From an uncultured Pseudomonadota bacterium (lineage in GTDB: Bacteria > Myxococcota_A > UBA796 > GCA-2862545), in the NCBI GenBank assembly GCA_913061235.1, contig CAJXTB010000008.1, positions 248,001-312,000 of the forward strand: a DNA stretch of 64,000 nucleotides. The letters are read 5' to 3'. The notes beneath the pieces are model-generated. The model was not told the DNA's origin. It did no database searches and saw nothing but the letters and a program-made list of their open reading frames with translations. The position numbers and the translations under genes were made by a program. The stretch's first letter is position 1. Each line of letters opens with the position of its first letter. Positions 1 to 7,942 of the stretch are shown piece after piece.

Positions 1-3000
1 ATGGATGGCTCCAGCATGTCGACCGGGTAGCCGGTGCTCTCGGCAACAACCGCGAGAACCAGTGCGTGCAGGTCGCGCTGAGGAGCCGCAGCGACAGGCT
101 TGGCGACGACGGCTGCCACGCGGGCGGGGGCTGGACGACTCACTACAGGAGCCGCAACCGCAGGGGTCGGTGCGACCGGCGCCGCAGCGACTGGGGCGTG
201 CCTCACAACCGGCTGCGCAGACGGAACCGCGAGTGCAGCGGCATGAACGGCCGACGGCTGATGGGTGGCCACCATGGCCGAGCCAGTCAGCGCGGACACG
301 GCGTTCTGCATGGTCGCCAGGAACGCGACGTGGGCATCGGCCATGCTCTGTTGGTAGGCCGTATGCGCTTGTGCAGTGCGCATCTGCGCCTCGGCGACGA
401 GCGATGCGACGGAGCCATCGACAACGGAGGGTGTTGCGCGTGACGCAACACGGGCGGGCGCTAGGCCAGCCGAGGCGACGTTCACACGGGCGACAGCCTG
501 TGGCGCGGCAGCGACGGGTGTCTGAGCAACAGGTGCCGCGACACGCGGTGCCGCTACAGCTGCTTGGGGTGCAGGCGCACGAACAACCGGCCGTTCCACA
601 ACTTCGGGGTTGGGCTTTGGCAGCGCGGCAGCCCCACCCTTCGGCGGGTACGGCTTGCCGTAGTTGGCGCCGTTCAGCGACAAGGTGAACTTGGACTTGG
701 GTACGGTTCGCGGGTCAACCGGCGTCTCGTAGGCCATCCACGTTCCGCTCAGATCCAGCGGTACACCGGCAACAACCATGCGCGCCAAGCTGTCCAAGAG
801 CGAGACCAAGGCGTTGCGCCCCTTGCGGTCGGTGTCGATAGCCACGTGCGGGCGGCCCTTCAGAATACGACCGACAAGGCGCGTCAGGACCGAGCCCGGC
901 CCCACTTCTACGAAGGTACGAATGCCTGCCGAGTACATGGCCTCGACCTGGTCCACGAAACGCACAGGCTGGGCAATCGCGCCACCGAGCTCGCTGGCAA
1001 CGTCGTCTCCGTAGGCTTCCGCGGTGGCGTGAGCCAAGACAGGAAGCGCTGGCTCCTGCAAGTCTTGCTCATACAGGAACGCTTCGAACGGGTCAGCCGA
1101 CGGTGCCACGACCGACGAATGGAACGCTGTGGCGACCGCCAGTCGCTTGAAGGCAATGCCAGCCGCTTCGAGTGCCGTCTCCGCCAGCTCAATGCCAGCC
1201 GTAGGTCCAGACAGAACCACCTGGGTCGGGCCGTTGTGGTTGGCGACAACAACGTCGATGCCACCAACAGCGGCACGAACCGCATCAATGTCTGCCTTAG
1301 CCGCGGTCATGGAGCCGTCGGTCTGAGCGGCATCGCGCATGAGCTCACCACGACGCCGAGCAATCCGCAGCGCGGTCTGCTCATCAAAAGCACCCGCAGC
1401 CGCAAGCGCAGTGACCTCGCCAAAGCTGTGACCGGCCATCATGGATGCGGTCAGTCCAACCTCACGCAACACGGCCAACAGGGCCAAGGATGCCGCACCA
1501 ATGGCGGGTTGCGCCCACTCGGTCGCGGTCAGGAGTGCTGCCTGCGCGGCCGCCGCGTCGCTGCCGAAGACCGGCATTGGGAAGGCCACTTCAGCGAGCT
1601 TCATGTCTCCCATCTCAATGTCTTGGGCGCGGTCCCAGACAGCCCGAGCACTGTCCATATGCATGGCCAGAGCAGCGCCCATATCCACGTATTGGCTGCC
1701 TTGGCCGGGGAATACGAACCCAACTTCGCCCACAGCATCACCATGAGCAATGTACACGCCATTCGGCGCGCTCAGCGACTCGTTGGGTGACGTCGTCAGA
1801 TGGGCTTGCACACTGGTCAACTTCGCGAACAGGTCGGCTTCATCCGTCGCTGTCAGCGCAACACGGTGAGCCTTGCTCGTGTCAGCGTTGTTCTGTGACG
1901 AGGCTGCCAGGAAGGCCAGTCCGCCGTCTTCAGATGCCAGAGTCAGTGCGTCAGTCACCGCGGTCTTCAGGTCCGAAACACTGTCCGCCGTCAGCACGAC
2001 CAACTCTGCAGGCAAGGAACGAACCCGGTCCGCAGCCAGTGCGCCGGTGTACTCTTCCACTGCGACATGGAAGTTGCTTCCGCCGAATCCAAAGGCGCTC
2101 ACGCCGGCACGACGCGGGTGGTCAGAGCCACGAATCCACGGACGCGCACGAGTCGACAAGTAGAATGGACTGTTTTCAATGTCCATCTTGGGATTTGGGC
2201 TGTCGACCTTAATGGTAGGCGGCAGCACCTTACTGTGAAGGGCCAAGACGGCCTTGAACAGGCCAGCCGCACCAGCGGTCGACTTGGTATGACCAATCTG
2301 GGACTTGACCGAGCCGAGCGCAATGCGCTGTGGGCCTTCGTCGCCAAACACCAAGCGAAGTCCACCGAACTCGGCAGCATCTCCAGCAACCGTGCCGGTT
2401 CCGTGCGCTTCCACAAGCTCGACCGTCTGTGGGTCCATTCCGGAGGACTCGTACGCCCGACGAATCGACTTGGCCTGACCGGCGCTTACCGGTGCATAGA
2501 CGGACTTTGACTTACCATCTGACGAGCCACCAATGCCGCGAATGACGCTGTAGATGGGGTCTCCGTCGCGCTCGGCATCTTCTAGACGCTTGAGCGCCAT
2601 CATCGCGAGTCCTTCACCGAGCAGCGTTCCGTCACCGTCCGCCGAGAATGGACGACAATCGCCGGTCATGGACAGTGCAGGCGTCTTGCTAAAGCACATG
2701 TACATGAAGATGTCGTTCATGGTGTCGACACCGCCAGCAATCACCACGTCGCTGTCACCGAGCCACAGGCTGTGCATGGCCATCTGAAGAGCCGACAAGC
2801 TCGATGCGCACGCTGCATCCGTCACGCAGTTGAATCCGCCGAGGTCCAAGCGATTCGCCACGCGTCCAGCCACAACATTGCCGAGCAGACCTGGGAAGTT
2901 CGACTCGCCCCAGTCGGTGTACTCGTTGCTCATGCGGTCGCACAGTTCCGTGACTTTCGACTCGGGCAGACCCGCTTCGCGCATGGCCTTGGTCCACACC

Positions 3001-3425
3001 GGACGCTGCAAGCGAGACGCCATCGAGCCCATCAACTCCTGGCCGCTTGTCACACCGAGCACAATGCCCATGCGCTCTTTGTCCATCTTCTCAAACTGAC
3101 CGCGTGAGGCGTCTTGCAACACCTGCTTTGCAACGATCAACGCCAAGAGCTGCGAGGTGTCGGTCTGCGGGACGATGGACGGCGGAACGCCAAAGGCCAT
3201 TGGGTCGAATGGAATGTCGTCTAGGAAGGCCCCGCGCTTGGCGTAGGTCTTGTCCGGCACAGTCGGGTCGGCGTCGTAGTAGTCCTCAACGAGCCAATGG
3301 GACGCTGGAACATCGCCAGTGAGGTCTTTTCCAGCGAGGATGTCGCGCCAGAATCCGGTCTTGTCGACCGAACCGGGGAAAAGACAGGACATTCCAACAA
3401 CAGCGATGGGCGAACGTGTAGGCAT
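1..3425 (-). CDS. pfaA: PUFA synthase PfaA-type polyketide synthase, KS-MAT-ACP (3' end cut by window)
   Basis: The first 1141 codons of a large multidomain synthase that builds long-chain polyunsaturated fatty acids. Residues about 5-460 are a ketosynthase with active-site Cys206 in DAACASS, the His motif EAHGTGT and the Lys/His motif KSQIGHTKS. Residues about 560-850 are an acyltransferase with Ser667 in AGHSFGE. An Ala/Pro-rich linker (about 930-1110) leads into the first acyl carrier domain, whose STGYPVDMLEP signature, typical of PfaA-type tandem ACPs, ends at the window edge. The start ATG at 3425 follows a GAGG ribosome site. The rest (further ACPs, ketoreductase) should lie to the left. 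The linker is typical of family members. pfaD lies 2.8 kb upstream on the same strand, so the two probably serve one synthase. Modular type I PKS is the alternative, but the ACP motif and pfaD favour PUFA synthase. Confidence 0.93.
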   Translation of the reverse strand, partial: MPTRSPIAVVGMSCLFPGSVDKTGFWRDILAGKDLTGDVPASHWLVEDYYDADPTVPDKTYAKRGAFLDDIPFDPMAFGVPPSIVPQTDTSQLLALIVAKQVLQDASRGQFEKMDKERMGIVLGVTSGQELMGSMASRLQRPVWTKAMREAGLPESKVTELCDRMSNEYTDWGESNFPGLLGNVVAGRVANRLDLGGFNCVTDAACASSLSALQMAMHSLWLGDSDVVIAGGVDTMNDIFMYMCFSKTPALSMTGDCRPFSADGDGTLLGEGLAMMALKRLEDAERDGDPIYSVIRGIGGSSDGKSKSVYAPVSAGQAKSIRRAYESSGMDPQTVELVEAHGTGTVAGDAAEFGGLRLVFGDEGPQRIALGSVKSQIGHTKSTAGAAGLFKAVLALHSKVLPPTIKVDSPNPKMDIENSPFYLSTRARPWIRGSDHPRRAGVSAFGFGGSNFHVAVEEYTGALAADRVRSLPAELVVLTADSVSDLKTAVTDALTLASEDGGLAFLAASSQNNADTSKAHRVALTATDEADLFAKLTSVQAHLTTSPNESLSAPNGVYIAHGDAVGEVGFVFPGQGSQYVDMGAALAMHMDSARAVWDRAQDIEMGDMKLAEVAFPMPVFGSDAAAAQAALLTATEWAQPAIGAASLALLAVLREVGLTASMMAGHSFGEVTALAAAGAFDEQTALRIARRRGELMRDAAQTDGSMTAAKADIDAVRAAVGGIDVVVANHNGPTQVVLSGPTAGIELAETALEAAGIAFKRLAVATAFHSSVVAPSADPFEAFLYEQDLQEPALPVLAHATAEAYGDDVASELGGAIAQPVRFVDQVEAMYSAGIRTFVEVGPGSVLTRLVGRILKGRPHVAIDTDRKGRNALVSLLDSLARMVVAGVPLDLSGTWMAYETPVDPRTVPKSKFTLSLNGANYGKPYPPKGGAAALPKPNPEVVERPVVRAPAPQAAVAAPRVAAPVAQTPVAAAPQAVARVNVASAGLAPARVASRATPSVVDGSVASLVAEAQMRTAQAHTAYQQSMADAHVAFLATMQNAVSALTGSAMVATHQPSAVHAAALAVPSAQPVVRHAPVAAAPVAPTPAVAAPVVSRPAPARVAAVVAKPVAAAPQRDLHALVLAVVAESTGYPVDMLEPS

Positions 3426-3491
3426 AGACGGACCTCAAGCAATGCGCGCACGTATGAGCCCAAAGTCACAGCCCGGTCATCACATCTCAGC

Positions 3492-3875
3492 CTAGATGCA
3501 CTCGTTCGGATCAGCGCCGTCGGGCGTTGCAGCGCCACATACGCCGGCATCACTACAGACCGCTTCCAACGCAAGGAAACAGCAGTCACACTCGCCGCCT
3601 TCATAGCCCTCGCACGCATCCGCACGTGCAGGGCCGTAGGCGTCTTCTTGGCTCGTTGCAATCGCGTCTTGCTGACAACAGCCGTCGCAGGACGTGTCCA
3701 CTAAGACACAGTCACTGTCCTGCTCACAGCCTCGCCAGTCGTCAGCAATGAGCACTGTCCCGCCGCCGGCAGTGGTTGTGATGCCATCAGGGGTGCCAGC
3801 TGTGTCATCATCACCGCCGCTACACGCCGTAATGAACCCAATCGCCAACACCAAACCAAGCGTCTTACCAAACAT
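3492..3875 (-). CDS. Small cysteine-rich lipoprotein
   Basis: A 127-residue protein with a lipoprotein signal peptide (MFGKTLGLVLAIGFITAC, lipobox ITAC) followed by an acidic, Gly/Thr-rich stretch and a compact Cys-rich domain of about 75 residues with pairs such as GCEQDSDC, CDGCC and CDCC. The spacing suggests several disulfides. A longer reading frame begins at 3998, but the ATG at 3875 has a GGAGGAA ribosome site and gives the clean signal peptide. It sits 66 bases upstream of pfaA and 74 bases downstream of the lectin-like gene, on the same strand, so it could be co-transcribed with both. Similar Cys-rich lipoproteins are common in Myxococcota; no function is known to me. Confidence 0.8.
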   Translation of the reverse strand: MFGKTLGLVLAIGFITACSGGDDDTAGTPDGITTTAGGGTVLIADDWRGCEQDSDCVLVDTSCDGCCQQDAIATSQEDAYGPARADACEGYEGGECDCCFLALEAVCSDAGVCGAATPDGADPNECI

Positions 3876-3949
3876 CTTCACAGATTCCTCCCCGCCCCGG
3901 CGGAAGTCTAGCCCAGACGATTCGTAGCTGCTGAACATCTCACACCGCT

Positions 3950-5548
3950 CTACTGCTCTCGCACGTACATCTGGATGGACGCGGCCCCACGACTGCACGT
4001 GTAAGTGTAGTTGGCCGCAGAACCTGGCTCACCGAGCGAGACATTCATGCACTGGGTGTAGTTGCCATAATGCCAGATCTGAACCTCTGTACCCGACGGA
4101 ATCGACGTGTTCAAGCCGCTGGAACACAGCCCGAATCCAACATGGGCGTTGTTCGCTGCCCCGGTGCCGCACACGCCCCAGCCGTTGCGGGTGTTTGTGT
4201 CTCCCGTCACCGCAGCCGTCCAGGTCCCGCCTCCCAGCATGGGGCCGGTCTCGATCAGGCTATTGCTCGTGTTGACCGCAACGGACTGCATCTCAAACAC
4301 TTCGTCGACCGCAACGCCGTTCTGATTAGTGCCCACTACGCGAATCTCGAGCTGGCTGCCGAAAGCCGCCATGCGGTCCAAGCCTACGAAGCCTTCGTCT
4401 GTGTCCGCCATGCTCGTGAACGACGAATAGGTCCAAGCCCCTGTCGTCAGGTTGCCACCCTGCGACCAGAAGTTGTCCCGGCCGGTTCCGTTGAGATTCA
4501 ACGCCTGTGTCTGGTTCAAGCGCATGACCTGCGTCCAGCCGCCGTCCACGCTGTCCATCTCACAGTACGCATCAAAGGCGGCGATGCCCCCAACTCCGTC
4601 CGGATCAATCGTGTACACGCCGTCTGCCGAGGAAGGGGCCGACGCCTTGATGGTCTGACAGGTCGTGATGCTGCTGCAGCCCTCTTCGGGCCATGTGCCG
4701 TCGCTAAAGACCAAAGCCCCCGACGGAAGCGTCGCTCCTGAGCAGACCTCGCCGCCTCGTGCGACGCGACTCCCCGCCTCGACCGTGGCTCCTGCACCGA
4801 CTGTGGCATCCGCGCCGACGCGTCCAAATACCGTGGCACCCGCTCCAATGACCGCTCCCCGACCAACACGTCCGCCGTCTTCTACAGCCGCACCTGTACC
4901 GATATCGGCGTCCTTGCGAATGCGGGCGCCTTGCTCAACCCGGGAGCCTGCTGCGAGCGTGACCTCGGGTCCAACAATGCCGCTGATTGAGACGCCGTCT
5001 CCAGCGTTGGCGCCGTCCGAGACCTGCACACCGCGGGCGACCACAGCGTTGTCGCCGAGAGTTGTGAAGTCACCCAGGCCCACCAGGTTGCCAACGACTG
5101 CGTCCGCACCAATGGTGACGTCTGTGCCGATCTGGGCTGCGTAGCCAAGGGTGCCACCGTTCGCTACGGTGAGTCGAGCGCCTGCGGCGACGGAGCGGCT
5201 GATGGTCACATCCGTTCCTAGGACGTGGTCAGCTCCGAGCTGAGCGCTGCGTCCAATGACCGTGCCGGCTCCAACGGGGAGTGGGTTGCTCGTGTGGGCC
5301 ACTCGTCCAGCGAGGGATGCTCGGGCGCCGACCAAGACGTTCGCACCAATGGCAGTTTGGGGTCCGACAGTGGCCCCTTCTAGGACCGAGCTACTGCCGC
5401 CGACGGTGCTCGAACCATCTACCGTAGCGTCAACGTCGACACAGGCATTGTCGATGGCGAACTCATCTTGACAGCCATCACCGTTGCTGTCTGAAGCGAA
5501 GGCCACCGAGCTTGTCATCAAGCAAATCAAAAAGCTGCGCGTCACCAT
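3950..5548 (-). CDS. Secreted left-handed beta-helix / fibrinogen-like domain fusion protein
   Basis: A 532-residue exported protein. After a signal peptide (residues 1-18, cut near AFAS) comes a short Asp-rich piece, then from about 40 to 285 a long run of imperfect hexapeptide units of the type [IVL]-G-x-x-[ATV]-x (for example VGAGTVIGRSAQLGADHVLG), the signature of a left-handed parallel beta-helix. The C-terminal 235 residues resemble a fibrinogen-related domain: it begins CQTIKASAPSSADGVYTIDP and has the AYCEMDSVDGGWTQVMRLN block, followed by paired cysteines. Such domains bind sugars or acetyl groups in animals. Hexapeptide helices normally belong to cytoplasmic acyltransferases, so an exported helix carrying a lectin-like head is unusual; the helix may be a rigid stalk. 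The start has a GGGGAG ribosome site. Function unknown; surface recognition is an inference. Confidence 0.85.
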   Translation of the reverse strand: MVTRSFLICLMTSSVAFASDSNGDGCQDEFAIDNACVDVDATVDGSSTVGGSSSVLEGATVGPQTAIGANVLVGARASLAGRVAHTSNPLPVGAGTVIGRSAQLGADHVLGTDVTISRSVAAGARLTVANGGTLGYAAQIGTDVTIGADAVVGNLVGLGDFTTLGDNAVVARGVQVSDGANAGDGVSISGIVGPEVTLAAGSRVEQGARIRKDADIGTGAAVEDGGRVGRGAVIGAGATVFGRVGADATVGAGATVEAGSRVARGGEVCSGATLPSGALVFSDGTWPEEGCSSITTCQTIKASAPSSADGVYTIDPDGVGGIAAFDAYCEMDSVDGGWTQVMRLNQTQALNLNGTGRDNFWSQGGNLTTGAWTYSSFTSMADTDEGFVGLDRMAAFGSQLEIRVVGTNQNGVAVDEVFEMQSVAVNTSNSLIETGPMLGGGTWTAAVTGDTNTRNGWGVCGTGAANNAHVGFGLCSSGLNTSIPSGTEVQIWHYGNYTQCMNVSLGEPGSAANYTYTCSRGAASIQMYVREQ

Positions 5549-5615
5549 ATTTTCTCCCCGTTCTGTGCATCACGGGAAGTGTATATGCTTTTGGCCGCTC
5601 ACGGTCGGACAACGA

Positions 5616-5822
5616 CTAGGACGATGGGCCGTTCAGCATGAAGAACAGGCCTCCCAGCATGAAGGCAGCGCCCAGACCCACGTAAAAAATCCGCGCACCG
5701 GTACGACCCACGATGGCCACAATGAGCCGAGCCCGCCGGTTGTTCATGTACCAGTCCCAGTCCATGACACCGCCCAGAATCGAGAACGCGCCCGCGCCCA
5801 TCACAAACACACCTGCCAACAT
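5616..5822 (-). CDS. Imm17-like small membrane protein
   Basis: A 68-residue protein with two hydrophobic helices (about 2-20 and 44-64) around a basic loop. The pattern WDWYMNNRRARLIVAIVGRTGARIFY followed by a Gly-rich second helix matches what I know of the Imm17 immunity family, small two-helix membrane proteins. GTG at 5825 and ATG at 5822 are adjacent; the ATG has the better spacing to GGGAGG. It starts 18 bases after the preceding gene and lies between pfaD and pfaA. No toxin gene is visible beside it, so a role in contact-dependent toxin immunity cannot be claimed; it may be a general membrane protein of the same fold. Confidence 0.7.
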   Translation of the reverse strand: MLAGVFVMGAGAFSILGGVMDWDWYMNNRRARLIVAIVGRTGARIFYVGLGAAFMLGGLFFMLNGPSS

Positions 5823-5840
5823 CACTGCCTCCCGGCGCCC

Positions 5841-6209
5841 CTACTTGGGCGAGTCGGCGGCGAGGCTAGCACGAGCCGCCTCTTCGGCTAGACGCTCCTC
5901 TTCATCGAGTCGACGACGCTCCTCCATGGGAGGCAGGTCGCGGTCGGTACAGCGGTTGACGAACTCATAGATCTCGAGCTCAATACAGGTCTTGCGCAGC
6001 GCTTTGCGGAACTTCATCGGGCTCACAGCACGAATTTCGCACAGCTCGGCGTGCCGCTCGGGCATGCGTTCTTCGACGATAGCCATCCACTTCCCGCGGC
6101 GACCGCGACGACGGTAGCGACGGCGAACCTGGTTGCGACCGCGACGGTACACCTCTTGGTCACCGTCTTCATAGTCATGGGGCAGCACGGGTTGATTTGG
6201 GTCAGCCAT
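5841..6209 (-). CDS. Hypothetical charged protein
   Basis: A 122-residue soluble protein I do not recognise. Residues 20-40 are very rich in Arg (YRRGRNQVRRRYRRRGRRGK), the middle (45-90) looks helical and contains two Cys, and the last 30 residues are a Glu/Ala/Arg-rich helix. The Arg patch could contact nucleic acid or acidic lipid. It begins 35 bases after the pfaD stop and ends 18 bases before the Imm17-like gene, so it is probably read from the pfaD promoter. No clear ribosome site is seen before the ATG at 6209, in line with translational coupling to pfaD. Confidence 0.7.
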   Translation of the reverse strand: MADPNQPVLPHDYEDGDQEVYRRGRNQVRRRYRRRGRRGKWMAIVEERMPERHAELCEIRAVSPMKFRKALRKTCIELEIYEFVNRCTDRDLPPMEERRRLDEEERLAEEAARASLAADSPK

Positions 6210-6244
6210 GCAGACGACTGTAGCGCATGCTCACCGGTCTGTGA

Positions 6245-7861
6245 CTACTCAAGCGGCCGCGGCGCAAACCGAAACGCTCCAGGAGGCACACAGACGCCGT
6301 AGCTACGCAGCTGTTGAGCCCGTGTGATGGCCGCCGCGCCTTCCATCAGGTTGCGCGCAATCTGAACGGCCGTGCGGTTCTCAGGCGCTTCTAGGAATGA
6401 GCCCTTGACCCAGTCGTTGAACGCTCCCATCGCTGGACCACACCAGATCTGGTAGTCGACCTCGCGTCCTGGTTCGCCCACGATGGCCCACCGACTCGCG
6501 AGACCGAGGTACCAGCGGAACACGAGCGCCATCATGTGCTTCGGATTGGCCCGGGCCTTCGCCAGCTCTCCCGGGTCGCGTCGGCCCCAGAAGCCCTCGG
6601 TCTCTGCCTGGATGTCCGCGATGGACGCACGCAGACACTTGGTCTCCACAAAGGTCCGCTCGGACTCCGACAGTGTCTGGAGCGACGTGTTCGACTTGTA
6701 GATGTCGTATAGGCGCTTGGCACGGGAACTAAACAACGTTCCCCGCTTGAGAACCTGCACTTCTACACCCAACTCAAACATGTCTGCTGCCGGCGCCATG
6801 GCCACATCTGCCATGTCTGCTTTTGCCAGCATAATGCGGCCTTTTTCTGACAATCCCGACTCCACAGCGCCCTGATTGACGGAGCCCGTCAGTACAAACG
6901 CCGCGCCCAATCCAAAGGCAGCGGCAACACCACTGGGGGTACCCAGACCACCCGCAGCGCCAACACGAATTGGACGCGTGTAGCCGTACTTCTCCGTCAG
7001 CCGGTCGCGAAGTCCCAAGATGACTGGGAACAGTGCGGTCAAGGTGCGGTTGTCGGTGTGACCACCGCTGTCCGCCTCAACAATCACATCTTCAGCAACG
7101 GGCAGTGTTCGAGCCAAGCGGGCTTCGTCTGCAGTGAGCCGACCATCTGCAACCAATGTTTGGAGCATGGAATCGGGTGCCGGAGACAAGAAGTGGGTCG
7201 CTGTCTCGGACCGACTAATCTTGCAGAAGACATGTGTCTGTCGGACCACTTGGCCGCCAACTTCGCGGATTCCCGAGTACGCATAGTGAACAATCGCAGG
7301 ACTCAACGCCATGAAGGCTGAGGCCGAGACCCGCTTGACACCGGCCTGCAAGTACAGCGCTGCGGACTTGGCTTCGAGCGCGGGCTCGTTCGGGCTATGA
7401 ATGAGGTTGGCCCCCCACGGCAGTCCACGGGCGTCGAGTGCCGCTGAGATCTCGTCAATGCCAGCTTGTACGTGATGGTAGGCCAAGCCCGCAGCGCCGA
7501 AGAAGCCGAGCATTCCAGCCTCTGCCATGGCAATCACAAGGCGCGGCGTGGCGATGCCATTGGCCATAGCGCCAGCAACGTACGGAAAGCGCACGCCGTG
7601 AACCTGAAGGAATGACTGGTCGCCGAGCCACTCTGGGTACATGGGCGGCAATGTCGCCATTACTGGCAGTGCAGGAACACCATTCGACTGGGCGTCCGCC
7701 GAGACTGACCCGGCTAGTGCCACACCAATGCGCCGACCGGTGGTGTCACCGACAACATGAACGGGCTCCCGCAGTCGAGCCGCCGCCGCCTGAACATCCA
7801 CCGCGTCAAACGCCGGTGCTAGGTTGCTTGCTCGCCAGTATCCAACCGTTGCTTGCTGCAT
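6245..7861 (-). CDS. pfaD: PUFA synthase enoyl reductase PfaD
   Basis: A 538-residue trans-acting enoyl reductase of PUFA synthases, an FMN-binding TIM-barrel protein of the 2-nitropropane-dioxygenase superfamily. It starts with the family-typical YWRASNLAPAF block, has GVRFPYVAGAMANGIAT around residues 145-165, EADSGGHTDNR and VGAAGGLGTPSG of the flavin site, and the C-terminal RWYLGLASRWA and YQIWCGPAMGAFNDWVKGS blocks characteristic of PfaD. A reading frame runs up to 7966, but the ATG at 7861 is preceded by GGAGGCGAAT and matches the family's N-terminus. It is the first gene of the minus-strand group leading to pfaA and is divergent to a LysR gene. Its start codon lies inside a large inverted repeat (see the regulatory entry). 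Confidence 0.95.
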   Translation of the reverse strand: MQQATVGYWRASNLAPAFDAVDVQAAAARLREPVHVVGDTTGRRIGVALAGSVSADAQSNGVPALPVMATLPPMYPEWLGDQSFLQVHGVRFPYVAGAMANGIATPRLVIAMAEAGMLGFFGAAGLAYHHVQAGIDEISAALDARGLPWGANLIHSPNEPALEAKSAALYLQAGVKRVSASAFMALSPAIVHYAYSGIREVGGQVVRQTHVFCKISRSETATHFLSPAPDSMLQTLVADGRLTADEARLARTLPVAEDVIVEADSGGHTDNRTLTALFPVILGLRDRLTEKYGYTRPIRVGAAGGLGTPSGVAAAFGLGAAFVLTGSVNQGAVESGLSEKGRIMLAKADMADVAMAPAADMFELGVEVQVLKRGTLFSSRAKRLYDIYKSNTSLQTLSESERTFVETKCLRASIADIQAETEGFWGRRDPGELAKARANPKHMMALVFRWYLGLASRWAIVGEPGREVDYQIWCGPAMGAFNDWVKGSFLEAPENRTAVQIARNLMEGAAAITRAQQLRSYGVCVPPGAFRFAPRPLE

Positions 7862-7888
7862 ATTCGCCTCCGCGCTGCGCGAATATGC
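7858..7888. promoter_or_regulatory. 10-bp perfect inverted repeat over the pfaD start codon
   Basis: The arms GCATATTCGC and GCGAATATGC are perfect over 10 bp and separated by 11 bases. In the pfaD transcript the ribosome site GGAG lies in the loop and the ATG (7861-7859) in the 3' arm. As DNA it would be a dyad operator; as RNA it would be a hairpin that hides the start codon. Which of the two applies cannot be told from sequence. Confidence 0.7.
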
Positions 7889-7896
7889 CTGGCACG

Positions 7897-7926
7897 TCAC
7901 AGGTCCATCACAGGTTAGGCCTGTGA
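7897..7926. promoter_or_regulatory. Candidate LysR binding site (TCACAGG repeats)
   Basis: TCACAGG occurs at 7897-7903 and 7908-7914, and its inverse CCTGTGA at 7920-7926, so the last two form a dyad with a 5-base spacer. The cluster lies 17 to 46 bases upstream of the LysR start and upstream of pfaD, where LysR regulators normally bind to control a divergent gene and themselves. Confidence 0.6.
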
Positions 7927-7942
7927 CCGAGGAAGGGCTGCG

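Noticed and set aside
564-1790. Plus-strand frame of 408 codons
   Set aside because: Antisense shadow of the acyltransferase domain of pfaA, in which all catalytic motifs are intact on the minus strand.
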